Shown piece by piece: positions 7,441 to 14,853 of a DNA stretch of 18,985 bases; the first letter of the stretch is position 1, and the number at the start of each line of letters is the position of its first letter. The notes under the pieces were generated by a model. It saw only the letters and a program-made list of their open reading frames with translations. It was not told the DNA's origin and searched no databases. Origin of the DNA: Bacillota bacterium (lineage in GTDB: Bacteria > Bacillota > GCA-003054495 > Carboxydocellales > JAJZTU01); contig JAJZTU010000032.1 of the NCBI GenBank assembly GCA_021848765.1, positions 1 through 18,985 on the forward strand, given 5' to 3'. Both the position numbers and the translations under genes were made by a program.

Positions 7441-8813
7441 TGGGACAACAAGGGGTGGACTTTAACAGAGTAGCCTTCACTACACTGGGTTGCAAGGTAA
7501 ATCAATACGAGTCCGAGGCCCTGAAAAGCCTGTTTCACCAAAATGGCTACCAGGTAGTAGATTTTGCTGAGCAGGCTGATGTGTATGTCATCAACACCTG
7601 TACCGTTACCCATTTGGGTAACCGCAAATCCCGCCAGATGATCAGAAGGGCGGTCAACTCCAATCCGGACGCGGTGGTTGCGGTAACCGGGTGCTATGCC
7701 CAAACAGCGCCGGGAGAAGTACTGGCCATTCCCGGGGTAGACCTGGTCATCGGCACCAGTGACCGCAGGCGGATTGTGGAATTGGTGGAGGAGGCCCGGA
7801 AATCCCAGGAACCTATCAATGCGGTCAGGAATATTATGGAGGCGGGAGAGTTTGAGGAAATATCTGTCCTGGAGTCAGAACACCGGACCCGTGCCTTCAT
7901 CAAAATTCAGGAAGGCTGCAATAACTACTGCAGTTACTGCATTATCCCCTTTGCCCGGGGGCCTCTGCGGAGCAGAAAGCCGGAACGGGTTATCGAAGAG
8001 GCTGAAAGATTGTGTACTGCCGGTTTTCAGGAGATCGTCCTGACCGGGATTTGCATAGGGACCTATGGGCGGGATCTGGGCCAAGTCATTAGCTTAGCCG
8101 GCCTGGTGCGAAAACTTATAGAAATTCCCGGCTTAACCCGGCTGCGCCTGGGCTCAGTGGAACCTACCGATATCACGCCTGACTTGGTGGAAGTGGTAGC
8201 TGACAGCCCTCAGGTTTGCAAGCACCTGCATATTCCGCTGCAAAGCGGTAGTGATGTTACCCTCCAGGCGATGAACCGTCGCTATAACACTATGGAATAT
8301 GCCAAACTGGTAGGTTATTTGCGTTACATGATACCTGACCTGGCAGTGACTACTGATGTGATCGTGGGTTTTCCAGGGGAAGAGGAAGAGCATTTCCTGC
8401 ATACCCTGGAGTTTGTTGAAGAAATGGAGTTTGCAGCCCTTCATGTGTTCAAATACTCAACCCGCAAAGGGACAGCGTCAGCTGAACTTCCTGACAATGT
8501 ACCGCCTGAGCTGAAAGAAAGCCGCAGCAGGCAGCTCATCAAGCTGGGTAAGGACAATGCGCGGGAATTTGCCCGCAACTTCATCGGGCAAACCATGGAT
8601 GTCCTTGTGGAGCAGCGAGTGGACGATGCAGCGCTAGGCGACTACCCGGATGCCGGTGCTGCCAACTCAGGTGAATCTCTTTACGAAGGATTAACCGGTA
8701 ATTACCTGCGGGTGATCTTTAAGGCCAGGGAACAGGACCGGGGCTGCCTGGTAAAGGTTGCTCTGGAGGGGTTTCAGCAAGATGCTTTACGTGGCTGCAT
8801 AATTGATCAATAG
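7440..8813 (+). CDS. mtaB: tRNA t6A37 methylthiotransferase MtaB (radical SAM)
   Basis: The 457-residue enzyme adds a methylthio group to t6A at position 37 of tRNAs reading ANN codons. An N-terminal domain binds one 4Fe-4S cluster through Cys18 (TLGCKVNQYES), Cys54 (NTCTVT) and Cys85 (TGCYAQ). The radical SAM motif CNNYCSYC uses Cys160, Cys164 and Cys167. A C-terminal TRAM-like segment includes EGLTGNYLRV. TLGCKVNQ and the single-gene context after rsmE favour MtaB over MiaB or RimO. I place the start at ATG 7440, overlapping the rsmE stop (TGATG) with AGGAGGG about ten bases upstream. An in-frame GTG at 7413 has no comparable site. Confidence 0.95.
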   Translation: MGQQGVDFNRVAFTTLGCKVNQYESEALKSLFHQNGYQVVDFAEQADVYVINTCTVTHLGNRKSRQMIRRAVNSNPDAVVAVTGCYAQTAPGEVLAIPGVDLVIGTSDRRRIVELVEEARKSQEPINAVRNIMEAGEFEEISVLESEHRTRAFIKIQEGCNNYCSYCIIPFARGPLRSRKPERVIEEAERLCTAGFQEIVLTGICIGTYGRDLGQVISLAGLVRKLIEIPGLTRLRLGSVEPTDITPDLVEVVADSPQVCKHLHIPLQSGSDVTLQAMNRRYNTMEYAKLVGYLRYMIPDLAVTTDVIVGFPGEEEEHFLHTLEFVEEMEFAALHVFKYSTRKGTASAELPDNVPPELKESRSRQLIKLGKDNAREFARNFIGQTMDVLVEQRVDDAALGDYPDAGAANSGESLYEGLTGNYLRVIFKAREQDRGCLVKVALEGFQQDALRGCIIDQ

Positions 8814-8929
8814 TTAGAGCCGGATTTAGGGCAATTTTTCTTGGGAAAGCAGGAATTTGCATACAATTGTAGAATATGTTATTTGATTATGCTCATTGTT
8901 TCAACCCAATCCCAGGGAGGAGGTGTAAA

Positions 8930-9274
8930 ATGCAAGATTGCATCTTTTGTAAGATTGTCCAAAAAGAGATCCCCGGCAAGGTAGTATACGAGGATGATCA
9001 GGTTTTGGCCTTTCATGATATCAACCCTGTTGCGCCTGTTCATGTACTCCTGATTCCGAAGCAGCACATCCCGACTCATTTCGATATTACCGCTGAGGAT
9101 ACCAAGCTAATCGGACATCTCCATCTTGTGGCCTCCCGGATTGCTGAGCAACTGGACCTGGGTGAAAAGGGATTTCGTCTCGTCTCCAACTGTAAAGAAT
9201 ATGGCGGACAACTGGTGTTTCACCTCCACTTCCACCTGCTAGGGGGAAGGCATCTCAAGTGGCCCCCTGGTTGA
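8930..9274 (+). CDS. HIT-family nucleotide hydrolase (HinT-like)
   Basis: The 114-residue cytoplasmic protein belongs to the histidine triad superfamily, whose HinT branch hydrolyses adenosine phosphoramidates and related AMP conjugates. The C-terminal triad HLHFHLLGG (His98, His100, His102) is intact, as are an N-terminal CIFCKIV with Cys4 and Cys7 and the segment HVLLIPKQHI. The exact substrate cannot be read from sequence. I chose ATG 8930 because GGGAGGAGGTG lies just upstream and because the family starts a few residues before CIFC; an in-frame ATG at 8876 would add 18 unrelated residues. The 116-base gap after mtaB contains only weak -10-like sequences. Confidence 0.93.
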   Translation: MQDCIFCKIVQKEIPGKVVYEDDQVLAFHDINPVAPVHVLLIPKQHIPTHFDITAEDTKLIGHLHLVASRIAEQLDLGEKGFRLVSNCKEYGGQLVFHLHFHLLGGRHLKWPPG

Positions 9275-9280
9275 TACTGG

Positions 9281-9310
9281 TTGACAGGTTTTGTATCTTT
9301 GCTGTATAAT
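9281..9310 (+). promoter_or_regulatory. Sigma-A promoter of rpsU-yqeY
   Basis: TTGACA (9281-9286) and TATAAT (9305-9310) are both perfect consensus boxes separated by 18 bases. Transcription would start near 9317, leaving an untranslated leader of about 88 bases before rpsU. The -35 box lies just seven bases after the stop of the HIT gene. Confidence 0.85.
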
Positions 9311-9318
9311 TGTTATAT

Positions 9319-9332
9319 GTGCGAATTTGCAC
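9319..9332. promoter_or_regulatory. Near-palindrome at the rpsU transcription start
   Basis: GTGCGAATTTGCAC is a 14-base palindrome apart from one mismatched pair, positioned 9-22 bases after the -10 box. It could be an operator or a small 5' hairpin in the rpsU leader. No regulator can be assigned from sequence. Confidence 0.3.
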
Positions 9333-9404
9333 CTCTCTAATAGTTACAGCATCAGTTGAAGTGTCACTGACTGCAATGGTTGGTTGTGGAGGGAGGGAAA
9401 TCAG

Positions 9405-9581
9405 GTGTCGGAAGTAAAAGTTGGAAAAAACGAGTCACTGGATAGTGCTCTTCGTCGTTTCAAGAAATCTTGCCAAAAAGCAGGCGTACTGTCAGAGGTA
9501 AGAAAGAGAGAACATTACGAAAAGCCCAGTGTAAAGAGAAAGAAGAAGTCTGAAGCAGCCAGAAAGCGGAAGTTCTCCTAA
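9405..9581 (+). CDS. rpsU: 30S ribosomal protein S21
   Basis: The 58-residue basic protein is a component of the small ribosomal subunit near the mRNA exit region and helps initiation. It matches the bacterial S21 pattern: VKVGKNESLDSALRRFKK, CQKAGVLSEVRKREHYEKPS and a Lys/Arg-rich tail. Translation begins at GTG 9405, giving the typical N-terminus Met-Ser-Glu-Val. GGAGGGAGGG is upstream. An in-frame TGG-to-GTG extension to 9384 would have no such site. It has its own strong promoter and is followed after 14 bases by yqeY. Confidence 0.96.
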   Translation: MSEVKVGKNESLDSALRRFKKSCQKAGVLSEVRKREHYEKPSVKRKKKSEAARKRKFS

Positions 9582-9595
9582 GGAGGAGCAACTTA

Positions 9596-10045
9596 ATGAA
9601 CCTAAAGGATAGATTGGTGGCCGATATGAAGGATGCCATGAAGGCTAAGCAGGAAGGCAAGCTTCGCCTTTCCGTTATCCGGATGGCCCGGGCCTCCATC
9701 AAGAATGCAGAGATTGATAAAAAAAGGGAACTTTCTGAGGAAGAAGTTATTGAGGTTCTGGCCCGGGAAGTAAAAATGCGCCGGGATTCCATAGAGGAAT
9801 ATGTTAAGGCTAATCGTCAAGATGTTGTAGATCAGCTTAATGAGGAAATACGTATCTTAATGCCTTATCTCCCCGAGCAACTTTCTGAAACAGAGATTCG
9901 CAGCCTGGTCCAGGAAGCCCTACAGGCCACCGGGGCTCAAGGGCCCAGGGAAATGGGCAAAGTCATGGGTTACCTGATGCCTAAGGTAAAAGGCAAAGCT
10001 GATGGCAAGCTGGTTAATCAGATTGTCAAAGAGGCTTTGGGTTAA
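9596..10045 (+). CDS. yqeY: YqeY-like protein, GatB/YqeY domain
   Basis: The 149-residue soluble helical protein shares the tail domain of the GatB subunit of tRNA-dependent amidotransferase, which suggests tRNA or RNA binding. The stand-alone family has no settled reaction. Recognisable blocks are LKDRLVADMKDAMKA, LRLSVIRMARASIKNAEI and, at the end, GKVMGYLMPKVKGKADGKLVNQIVKEAL. AAGGAGGAG precedes the ATG. The rpsU-yqeY pair is conserved in Firmicutes, and the pair here ends in a clear terminator. Confidence 0.95.
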   Translation: MNLKDRLVADMKDAMKAKQEGKLRLSVIRMARASIKNAEIDKKRELSEEEVIEVLAREVKMRRDSIEEYVKANRQDVVDQLNEEIRILMPYLPEQLSETEIRSLVQEALQATGAQGPREMGKVMGYLMPKVKGKADGKLVNQIVKEALG

Positions 10046-10077
10046 AGAATGGCAAGTTTAATAAACATAGCGCTGAG

Positions 10078-10110
10078 AGCCCTGTACCATTTATGGTACA
10101 GGGCTTTATG
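10078..10110 (+). terminator. Intrinsic terminator after yqeY
   Basis: A perfect 12-bp stem, AGCCCTGTACCA (10078-10089) with TGGTACAGGGCT (10094-10105), closes a four-base loop and runs into a short T-rich tail. It ends the rpsU-yqeY unit 33 bases after the stop codon. Confidence 0.9.
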
Positions 10111-10193
10111 TTCGTTAAGCAAATTATGCTTTCGTCTTTTTGCCGTGGATTTCAGCTTACTTGTAATCAGTCGTAAAAACTATCCAAAGGATG

Positions 10194-10222
10194 TTGACAT
10201 TACCAATGATAACGGTTAATAT
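10194..10222 (+). promoter_or_regulatory. Sigma-A-like promoter of the iron uptake operon
   Basis: A perfect -35 TTGACA (10194-10199) is followed after 17 bases by TAATAT (10217-10222), a four-of-six -10 box. Transcription would start near 10229, directly at the Fur box. The leader to the first gene would be about 64 bases. Confidence 0.7.
10207..10221. promoter_or_regulatory. Possible second, weaker Fur-like site
   Basis: TGATAACGGTTAATA agrees with about 11 of 14 defined positions of the 7-1-7 Fur consensus and overlaps the spacer and -10 box. Its centre is 23 bp from that of the perfect box, about two helical turns, a spacing that could allow adjacent dimers. It is weak on its own. Confidence 0.4.
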
Positions 10223-10224
10223 TT

Positions 10225-10244
10225 GATTATGATAATAATTATCA
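10225..10244. promoter_or_regulatory. Fur box (ferric uptake regulator operator)
   Basis: TGATAATAATTATCA at 10230-10244 matches the 7-1-7 Fur consensus TGATAATNATTATCA at every defined position. The overlapping 19-mer at 10225-10243 matches the classic E. coli Fur box at 17 of 19 positions. It sits over the predicted transcription start, where Fe-Fur binding would block initiation. This predicts induction of the downstream iron operon when iron is scarce. Confidence 0.88.
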
Positions 10245-10292
10245 AAGCGCTTGGTTATGCGTCCCTAAGTTTCAAAAGGGGGAGGTGAATAA

Positions 10293-11507
10293 GTGAAAAA
10301 TGTTGCTAGAAAACTATTTATCCTGATCTTGTGCACAATGCTCCTGCTCCTGTCCGGGGGAATTGCCTCGGCCGGGGAGTCCTGGCACCCGGTGGTCAAT
10401 CAGATCGAGACAGTATTAGAGCAGGCCGTGGAAGCCTATGAACAGGGGAAGGTGGAGGAAGCAAAGAACCTGGTCAACGAAGCTTATTTCGGACCTTTTG
10501 AAGGCAGCCAGATGGAAAAGGCAGTAAAATTTAAAATCTCCGGGCAGCGGGTGGCGGAATTGGAAGAAGAGTTCCGGCTCATCCGCAAGCTGATGACAAC
10601 AGGAGCTTCACAGGAGGAAGTGGAAAAGGCGGCTAAAGGATTGGTGGCAAAGTTAAGAGAGGATGCTGCCACCTTGAGTGGTCCGGAAAACGGTGAATAT
10701 AGTTTCTTTCTTTCTTCGTTTCTAATCCTCGTCCGGGAGGGGTTTGAAGCCATTCTTATCCTGGGTGCAATCATTGCCTATCTGGAGAGGTCCGGAAACG
10801 GTAACAAGGTTAAAGTCATTTACCGGAGCGCCTTAGTGGCTGTAGCGGCCAGTTTTGTCACTGCCCTGGCAATCAAAGTACTGTTTAACATCAGCGGGGC
10901 CAGTCAGGAAATCCTGGAAGGGATCACCATGCTAATTGCCGTAGCGGTACTCTTCTCGGTGAGTTTCTGGCTCCTGAGCAAGGTTGAAGCCAAAAAGTGG
11001 CGCGACTACATAGAAGGAAAGATTCAATCTTCCTTAACTGCGGGCAGCACCTTTGCCCTTTGGTTTACCGCCTTTTTGGCTGTGTACCGGGAGGGGGCGG
11101 AAACCGTACTCTTCTACCAGGCCCTGCTTACCGGGACGGGGCGAGGCAGCCTGGGGATGATCGCCCTGGGGTTTGCCCTGGGCTGTGTAACCCTGGCCGT
11201 ACTCTTTGTGGCAGTGCGCTTGGGCAGTGTGAAGATTCCAATGAAGCCCTTTTTTATTGGAACCAGCCTGCTCATGTATTACCTAGCCTTTGTCTTTGCC
11301 GGTCAGGGGGTTAGGGAATTGCAGGCGGGGGGACTGGTGGGAAGCACGCCTGTGCCCGGGGTGCCTATCGTTGATTTGCTAGGAATATATCCCACCTGGC
11401 AAAGCTTGGCCCTGCAGGTTGTGCTGCTCCTGGCAGCCTTAGGCGGGATAATATTTGGTTTATTACCCGGGCCGGGACCTAAAAAGAAAATCAAAATCGG
11501 AGGTTAG
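10293..11507 (+). CDS. FTR1-family high-affinity iron permease
   Basis: The 404-residue membrane protein is the permease of an FTR1/P19-type iron importer. An N-terminal signal segment (about 1-27) leads to an extracytoplasmic helical domain (28-135) typical of bacterial FTR1 proteins. About seven membrane helices follow. Both iron-handling REGxE motifs are present: REGFE (148-152) and REGAE (266-270), each within a hydrophobic helix. The C-terminus is short and basic. Translation starts at GTG behind GGGGGAGGTG. It is first in an operon with a Fur box, and the P19 gene begins eight bases after its stop. The family takes Fe3+, often supplied by a periplasmic partner. Confidence 0.93.
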   Translation: MKNVARKLFILILCTMLLLLSGGIASAGESWHPVVNQIETVLEQAVEAYEQGKVEEAKNLVNEAYFGPFEGSQMEKAVKFKISGQRVAELEEEFRLIRKLMTTGASQEEVEKAAKGLVAKLREDAATLSGPENGEYSFFLSSFLILVREGFEAILILGAIIAYLERSGNGNKVKVIYRSALVAVAASFVTALAIKVLFNISGASQEILEGITMLIAVAVLFSVSFWLLSKVEAKKWRDYIEGKIQSSLTAGSTFALWFTAFLAVYREGAETVLFYQALLTGTGRGSLGMIALGFALGCVTLAVLFVAVRLGSVKIPMKPFFIGTSLLMYYLAFVFAGQGVRELQAGGLVGSTPVPGVPIVDLLGIYPTWQSLALQVVLLLAALGGIIFGLLPGPGPKKKIKIGG

Positions 11508-11514
11508 AAATTGT

Positions 11515-12204
11515 ATGACTATCAATACAGAAAAATTCAACGGTCGATTTTGGAAAAAAGGCCTAATGACCCTGGTTGTAACTGCCGGTGCAATCTTATT
11601 AATCGGCTGCTCCGCCGGAAACAGCGGTAATCCGGCGGGTACAGCGGGAACAGCTACCGGTGAGGCAAAGCAGGATGTAGCCAAACAGAATGGAGCGGCC
11701 CAGGGTGATGAAAACGGCCAAGCCAATAACGGTAGCGGTTTCCGGGAATATCCCATTGGCGATGAAAAAGAAGTAGAGGGCATGAAAGTCGGCATGGTAT
11801 ATTTCCAGGCTGTGCACATGGAGCCTGTCGAAAAGGCAGGTCTGAAGCCTGACCAGGCAGATATCCACTTAGAAGCGGATATTGCAGCCGTCAAGGATAA
11901 TAAAGTGGGCTTTGGGGCCGGAGAATTTATTCCTTATCTTTCCGTTCACTACAAGCTCAAAAATGTGGACAACGGTCAGGAACAAGCAGGAACTTTTATG
12001 CCAATGAATGCCGGTGACGGCGCACACTATGGGGCCAATGTAAAGATGATGGGGGCAGGCAATTACAAGGTTGCTTTGACTATCGATTCTCCGCTTAAGC
12101 AGGATTATCTCCTGCATGTTGATAAGGAGACCGGTGTGGAAGGCAGATTTTGGACTAAACCCCTGGAGTTGGAATGGGATTTTCCCTGGATGCCCAAAAA
12201 ATAA
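11515..12204 (+). CDS. P19-type iron-binding lipoprotein (FetP-like)
   Basis: The 229-residue protein carries a lipobox LLIGC (lipidated Cys32) and a Gly/Ala/Asn-rich linker to about residue 75. The P19 domain then runs from REYPIGDEKEVEGM to the end. In Campylobacter P19 and E. coli FetP this domain binds iron and copper outside the cytoplasmic membrane and feeds FTR1. The family metal ligands are all present by alignment from memory: His118 and Glu120 (ADIHLEAD), Met164 (FMPM), His171 (AHYG) and His201 (LLHVDKETGV). The start is ATG 11515 with CGGAGGT ten bases upstream; in-frame TTG 11455 would overlap the permease. In this Gram-positive-type organism it is anchored by lipid rather than free in a periplasm. 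Confidence 0.93.
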   Translation: MTINTEKFNGRFWKKGLMTLVVTAGAILLIGCSAGNSGNPAGTAGTATGEAKQDVAKQNGAAQGDENGQANNGSGFREYPIGDEKEVEGMKVGMVYFQAVHMEPVEKAGLKPDQADIHLEADIAAVKDNKVGFGAGEFIPYLSVHYKLKNVDNGQEQAGTFMPMNAGDGAHYGANVKMMGAGNYKVALTIDSPLKQDYLLHVDKETGVEGRFWTKPLELEWDFPWMPKK

Positions 12205-12258
12205 GGATAAGCAGTTAAAAAAGATTTCCTGGGACTGCTGAAAAAGGGGATGGAAAAT

Positions 12259-13521
12259 ATGTTGGAGGCGCTGGCGTCCACCTTACGGAGTACAACGGAA
12301 GCGGCTCTGCTGGCAGCACTGATTATGCTTTCAGCCCGGAAGGACAACAGGAGGGAACTCCAAGGTTTAGTGTGGCGCGGAATAGGGAGCGGGTTTCTGG
12401 TTAGTATAGCCCTGGTCCCGGGGAGCAAATACCTTCACCTTCGGGATATGCTGGACGCTTTGGTTTTATTGGGCGCAATTCTGGGGGAAGGCTGGCTTTT
12501 ATGGTGGTTATTCCAGGGAGGCAGGCAATTTCCGGAAGTCGCAAAGTCATCAAGCCGGGTGGAAAAAGCACTGTTGTTCCTGGTTACAAGTCAGGTGGTT
12601 TTGCCCAGGGGAATGGAACTAGTCAATTTTCCGGCAACTGTTTTCATCCAGAGTACCGATTTTCTCAATACTGAACTGTTACTTAAGGCCAGCTTAGGAT
12701 TTGTAGGCGTTCTTCTGGCCTTTCTGCTGGGGCTGGCTTTTAATAAGGCCGGCTCAAGCCTCAGCAGGAGAGATCTCAACTTCTTTGCTTCGGTCATGTT
12801 AGTAACTTTGGTTGCAGGTCAGGGAGTAGGTTTCCTGCAAGTCCTTTTTGCTACCGAAGTGCTCCCGTTGACCCCGGCAGCTATGAAATTGATGATTCCC
12901 CTGGTTAACAATTCTGCGGTATTCTTTTACACTTACCTGGCTGTAGCAGGTTTACTGGTGCTAAGGGCGGCCGCTTTGAGGTGGAAAAACCGGCCGGATG
13001 AACTTAGCCGGCTTAATCCTGCTCAAGTCCGCAAAGCCAAAGCTGCCCGGCGCCGGGATCTTCGCTGGAGCGGGGCGGCCTCTGCCTTAATCTTCGGCGT
13101 GGTTTTCCTCATGGCGATCAACTTTGCCTATGCTAACCGGAAGGTCGCGCTTTCCCCGGCTACGCCCCTAACTGCCGTGAATGGAATGCTGGAACTTAAT
13201 ACTGAATCCCTTATGGACGGTAAACTACACCGTTATGTTTTCACGACGGGGAAGGGGACTCAGGTTAGATTTATCGCCATCCGGAAAGGTAAAGGGGGAT
13301 TCGGGGTAGCCCTGGATGCGTGCAACATCTGCGGGCCCGTGGGCTACTACCAGCGCAAGGACGATGTTGTCTGTGCCAACTGCGATGTAGTAATTAATGT
13401 CGCTACTATCGGTTTTGGCGGGGGGTGTAACCCCGTACCCCTGCAATCCAAAGTGAAACAGGGAAAGGTTCTTATAGTTACAGATGAGTTGGAGCGGGAG
13501 CAGAAACGTTTCCAAAAATGA
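12259..13521 (+). CDS. Membrane protein with FTR1-like N-terminus and Cys-rich DUF2318 domain
   Basis: The protein has about 420 residues. Its N-terminal membrane part (roughly eight helices) resembles FTR1 but has lost the motifs: the expected REGxE sites read LRSTTEAAL (9-17) and LPRGMELV (115-122). After a basic cytoplasmic loop (about 240-270) and a further helix (272-292) comes a DUF2318 domain with CNIC (355-358), CANC (372-375) and GGGCNPVPL (Cys390), predicted to bind a metal or Fe-S centre outside the membrane. The same family stands after P19 in Campylobacter (the Cj1660 position). A role in electron transfer for iron reduction is inferred. ATG 12259 has AAGGGGATGG at good spacing; in-frame ATG 12250 has its purine run too close. 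Confidence 0.85.
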   Translation: MLEALASTLRSTTEAALLAALIMLSARKDNRRELQGLVWRGIGSGFLVSIALVPGSKYLHLRDMLDALVLLGAILGEGWLLWWLFQGGRQFPEVAKSSSRVEKALLFLVTSQVVLPRGMELVNFPATVFIQSTDFLNTELLLKASLGFVGVLLAFLLGLAFNKAGSSLSRRDLNFFASVMLVTLVAGQGVGFLQVLFATEVLPLTPAAMKLMIPLVNNSAVFFYTYLAVAGLLVLRAAALRWKNRPDELSRLNPAQVRKAKAARRRDLRWSGAASALIFGVVFLMAINFAYANRKVALSPATPLTAVNGMLELNTESLMDGKLHRYVFTTGKGTQVRFIAIRKGKGGFGVALDACNICGPVGYYQRKDDVVCANCDVVINVATIGFGGGCNPVPLQSKVKQGKVLIVTDELEREQKRFQK

Positions 13522-13537
13522 TAGGTGGTGGACCGCC

Positions 13538-14842
13538 GTGTTTTTCCGTATGTTAAAAAACTCTTTTACCAGAGGAATCAGGAGCAAAGCCCTGTCCATT
13601 ATCACTATTGCCTTCGGGGCTTCGCTGGCCACGGCTATGCTTAATGTAATGCTGGACATTGGAGATAAAATTAATCAGGAGTTAAAAACTTATGGGGCCA
13701 ATATTATGGTAGTTCCCCATATGGAGACGCTTCCGGTGGAAATCGGGGGAGTGGACTTCAATCCTCTTGAGGACCGGGCCTATCTTGATGAGGAAAACCT
13801 ACCCAAAATCAAGACAATATTCTGGGCTAATAATATCGTGGGTTTTACACCTTATTTGGAGGCACGGGCCAGAGTCCAAAGCGGGGGAGTTGAACGCCGG
13901 GTAGCTTTAGTCGGAACTTGGTTCGATAAACACCTGGCCCTGCCGACCGGCGAGAATTTCGCAACGGGAATCAAACACCTTAAGCCCTGGTGGGAGGTCT
14001 CCGGTGAGTGGGTAAGGGAAGGCCCGGGTACGCGGGAGGCTATGGTTGGAGTTGCCTTGGCCAGGCAGTTAAAAGTGAAGAGCGGGGACACCCTCGCTGT
14101 CGCCGTGGAAACCAAAACCGGGGTCAAAGAGGAGCAGCTGCTGGTCAAAGGCATTGTTGACAGTGGGAACAGTGAGGATGAGCAAATTTTTGTGCCCCTG
14201 GCTTTGGTACAGCAGGGACTGGGCCTGGCCGGCAAGGTGGGCAAGGTGGAAGTGAGCGCCCTGACCACCCCGGAAAACAGCCTGGCCAGGAAGGCGGAAA
14301 ATGACCGCCATTCCCTGACCTCCAGGGAGTTTGAGACCTGGTACTGCACTGCTTACGTCAGCGCTATCGCCTTCCAGTTGGAAGAGGTCATTCCCGGGGC
14401 GGAGGCCAAGGCCATTCGTCAGGTGGCCCAGTCGGAAGGACTCATTCTGGGCAAAATTCAGCTTCTGATGCTCCTTTTGACTTTGGCCGCCGTGGTAAGC
14501 TCCGCCTTGGGCATTTCCAGCCTTATGACTACAAAGGTTCTGGAAAGAAGCAAGGAAATAGGGCTACTGAAGGCTATCGGAGCTGAAGATTGGGAGGTAC
14601 TCCTGCTTTTTCTGTTTGAAGCCGCTGCCACCGGAAGTTTGGGTGGGGCTTTGGGGTATGGCCTGGGATTAGGTTTTGCCCGGATTATCGGCCAGGGAGT
14701 ATTTGGAAGTCCGCTGGCCATTAAAGGATTGGTAATACCCCTGGTAATGCTGCTCTCAATGGGTATTGCCCTGGTGGGAAGTATTCCCGCCATTAGGATA
14801 ATCCTCCGGTTAAGGCCCGCAGAAGTTCTGCACGGAAGATAG
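13538..14842 (+). CDS. MacB/FtsX-like ABC transporter permease (first of pair)
   Basis: The 434-residue protein has one N-terminal membrane helix (about 18-40), a large extracytoplasmic domain (about 45-300) and three C-terminal helices. It carries the FtsX-family signatures RSKEIGLLKAIGA and, at the end, RPAEVLHG. This is the type VII (mechanotransmission) layout, which usually works on extracytoplasmic substrates or proteins rather than moving solutes through the membrane. It pairs with the next permease and the ATPase, as in the Cj1661-Cj1663 set of Campylobacter iron loci. I chose GTG 13538 with AGGTGG upstream because it gives Met-Phe-Phe-Arg, matching residues 6-9 of the partner permease. 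An in-frame ATG at 13484 would overlap the preceding gene. Confidence 0.88.
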   Translation: MFFRMLKNSFTRGIRSKALSIITIAFGASLATAMLNVMLDIGDKINQELKTYGANIMVVPHMETLPVEIGGVDFNPLEDRAYLDEENLPKIKTIFWANNIVGFTPYLEARARVQSGGVERRVALVGTWFDKHLALPTGENFATGIKHLKPWWEVSGEWVREGPGTREAMVGVALARQLKVKSGDTLAVAVETKTGVKEEQLLVKGIVDSGNSEDEQIFVPLALVQQGLGLAGKVGKVEVSALTTPENSLARKAENDRHSLTSREFETWYCTAYVSAIAFQLEEVIPGAEAKAIRQVAQSEGLILGKIQLLMLLLTLAAVVSSALGISSLMTTKVLERSKEIGLLKAIGAEDWEVLLLFLFEAAATGSLGGALGYGLGLGFARIIGQGVFGSPLAIKGLVIPLVMLLSMGIALVGSIPAIRIILRLRPAEVLHGR

Positions 14843-14853
14843 GAGGAATAGGG

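Noticed and set aside
8840..8880. Possible promoter before the HIT gene (TACAAT 8862-8867, TAGAAT 8870-8875)
   Set aside because: No acceptable -35 box at 16-18 bases from either; AT-rich gap sequence gives such hexamers by chance.
12205..12258. Weak inverted repeat (AGCAGT / ACTGCT) between the P19 and DUF2318 genes
   Set aside because: Six base pairs around an 18-base loop with no T-run; too weak to call a terminator in a tightly spaced operon.
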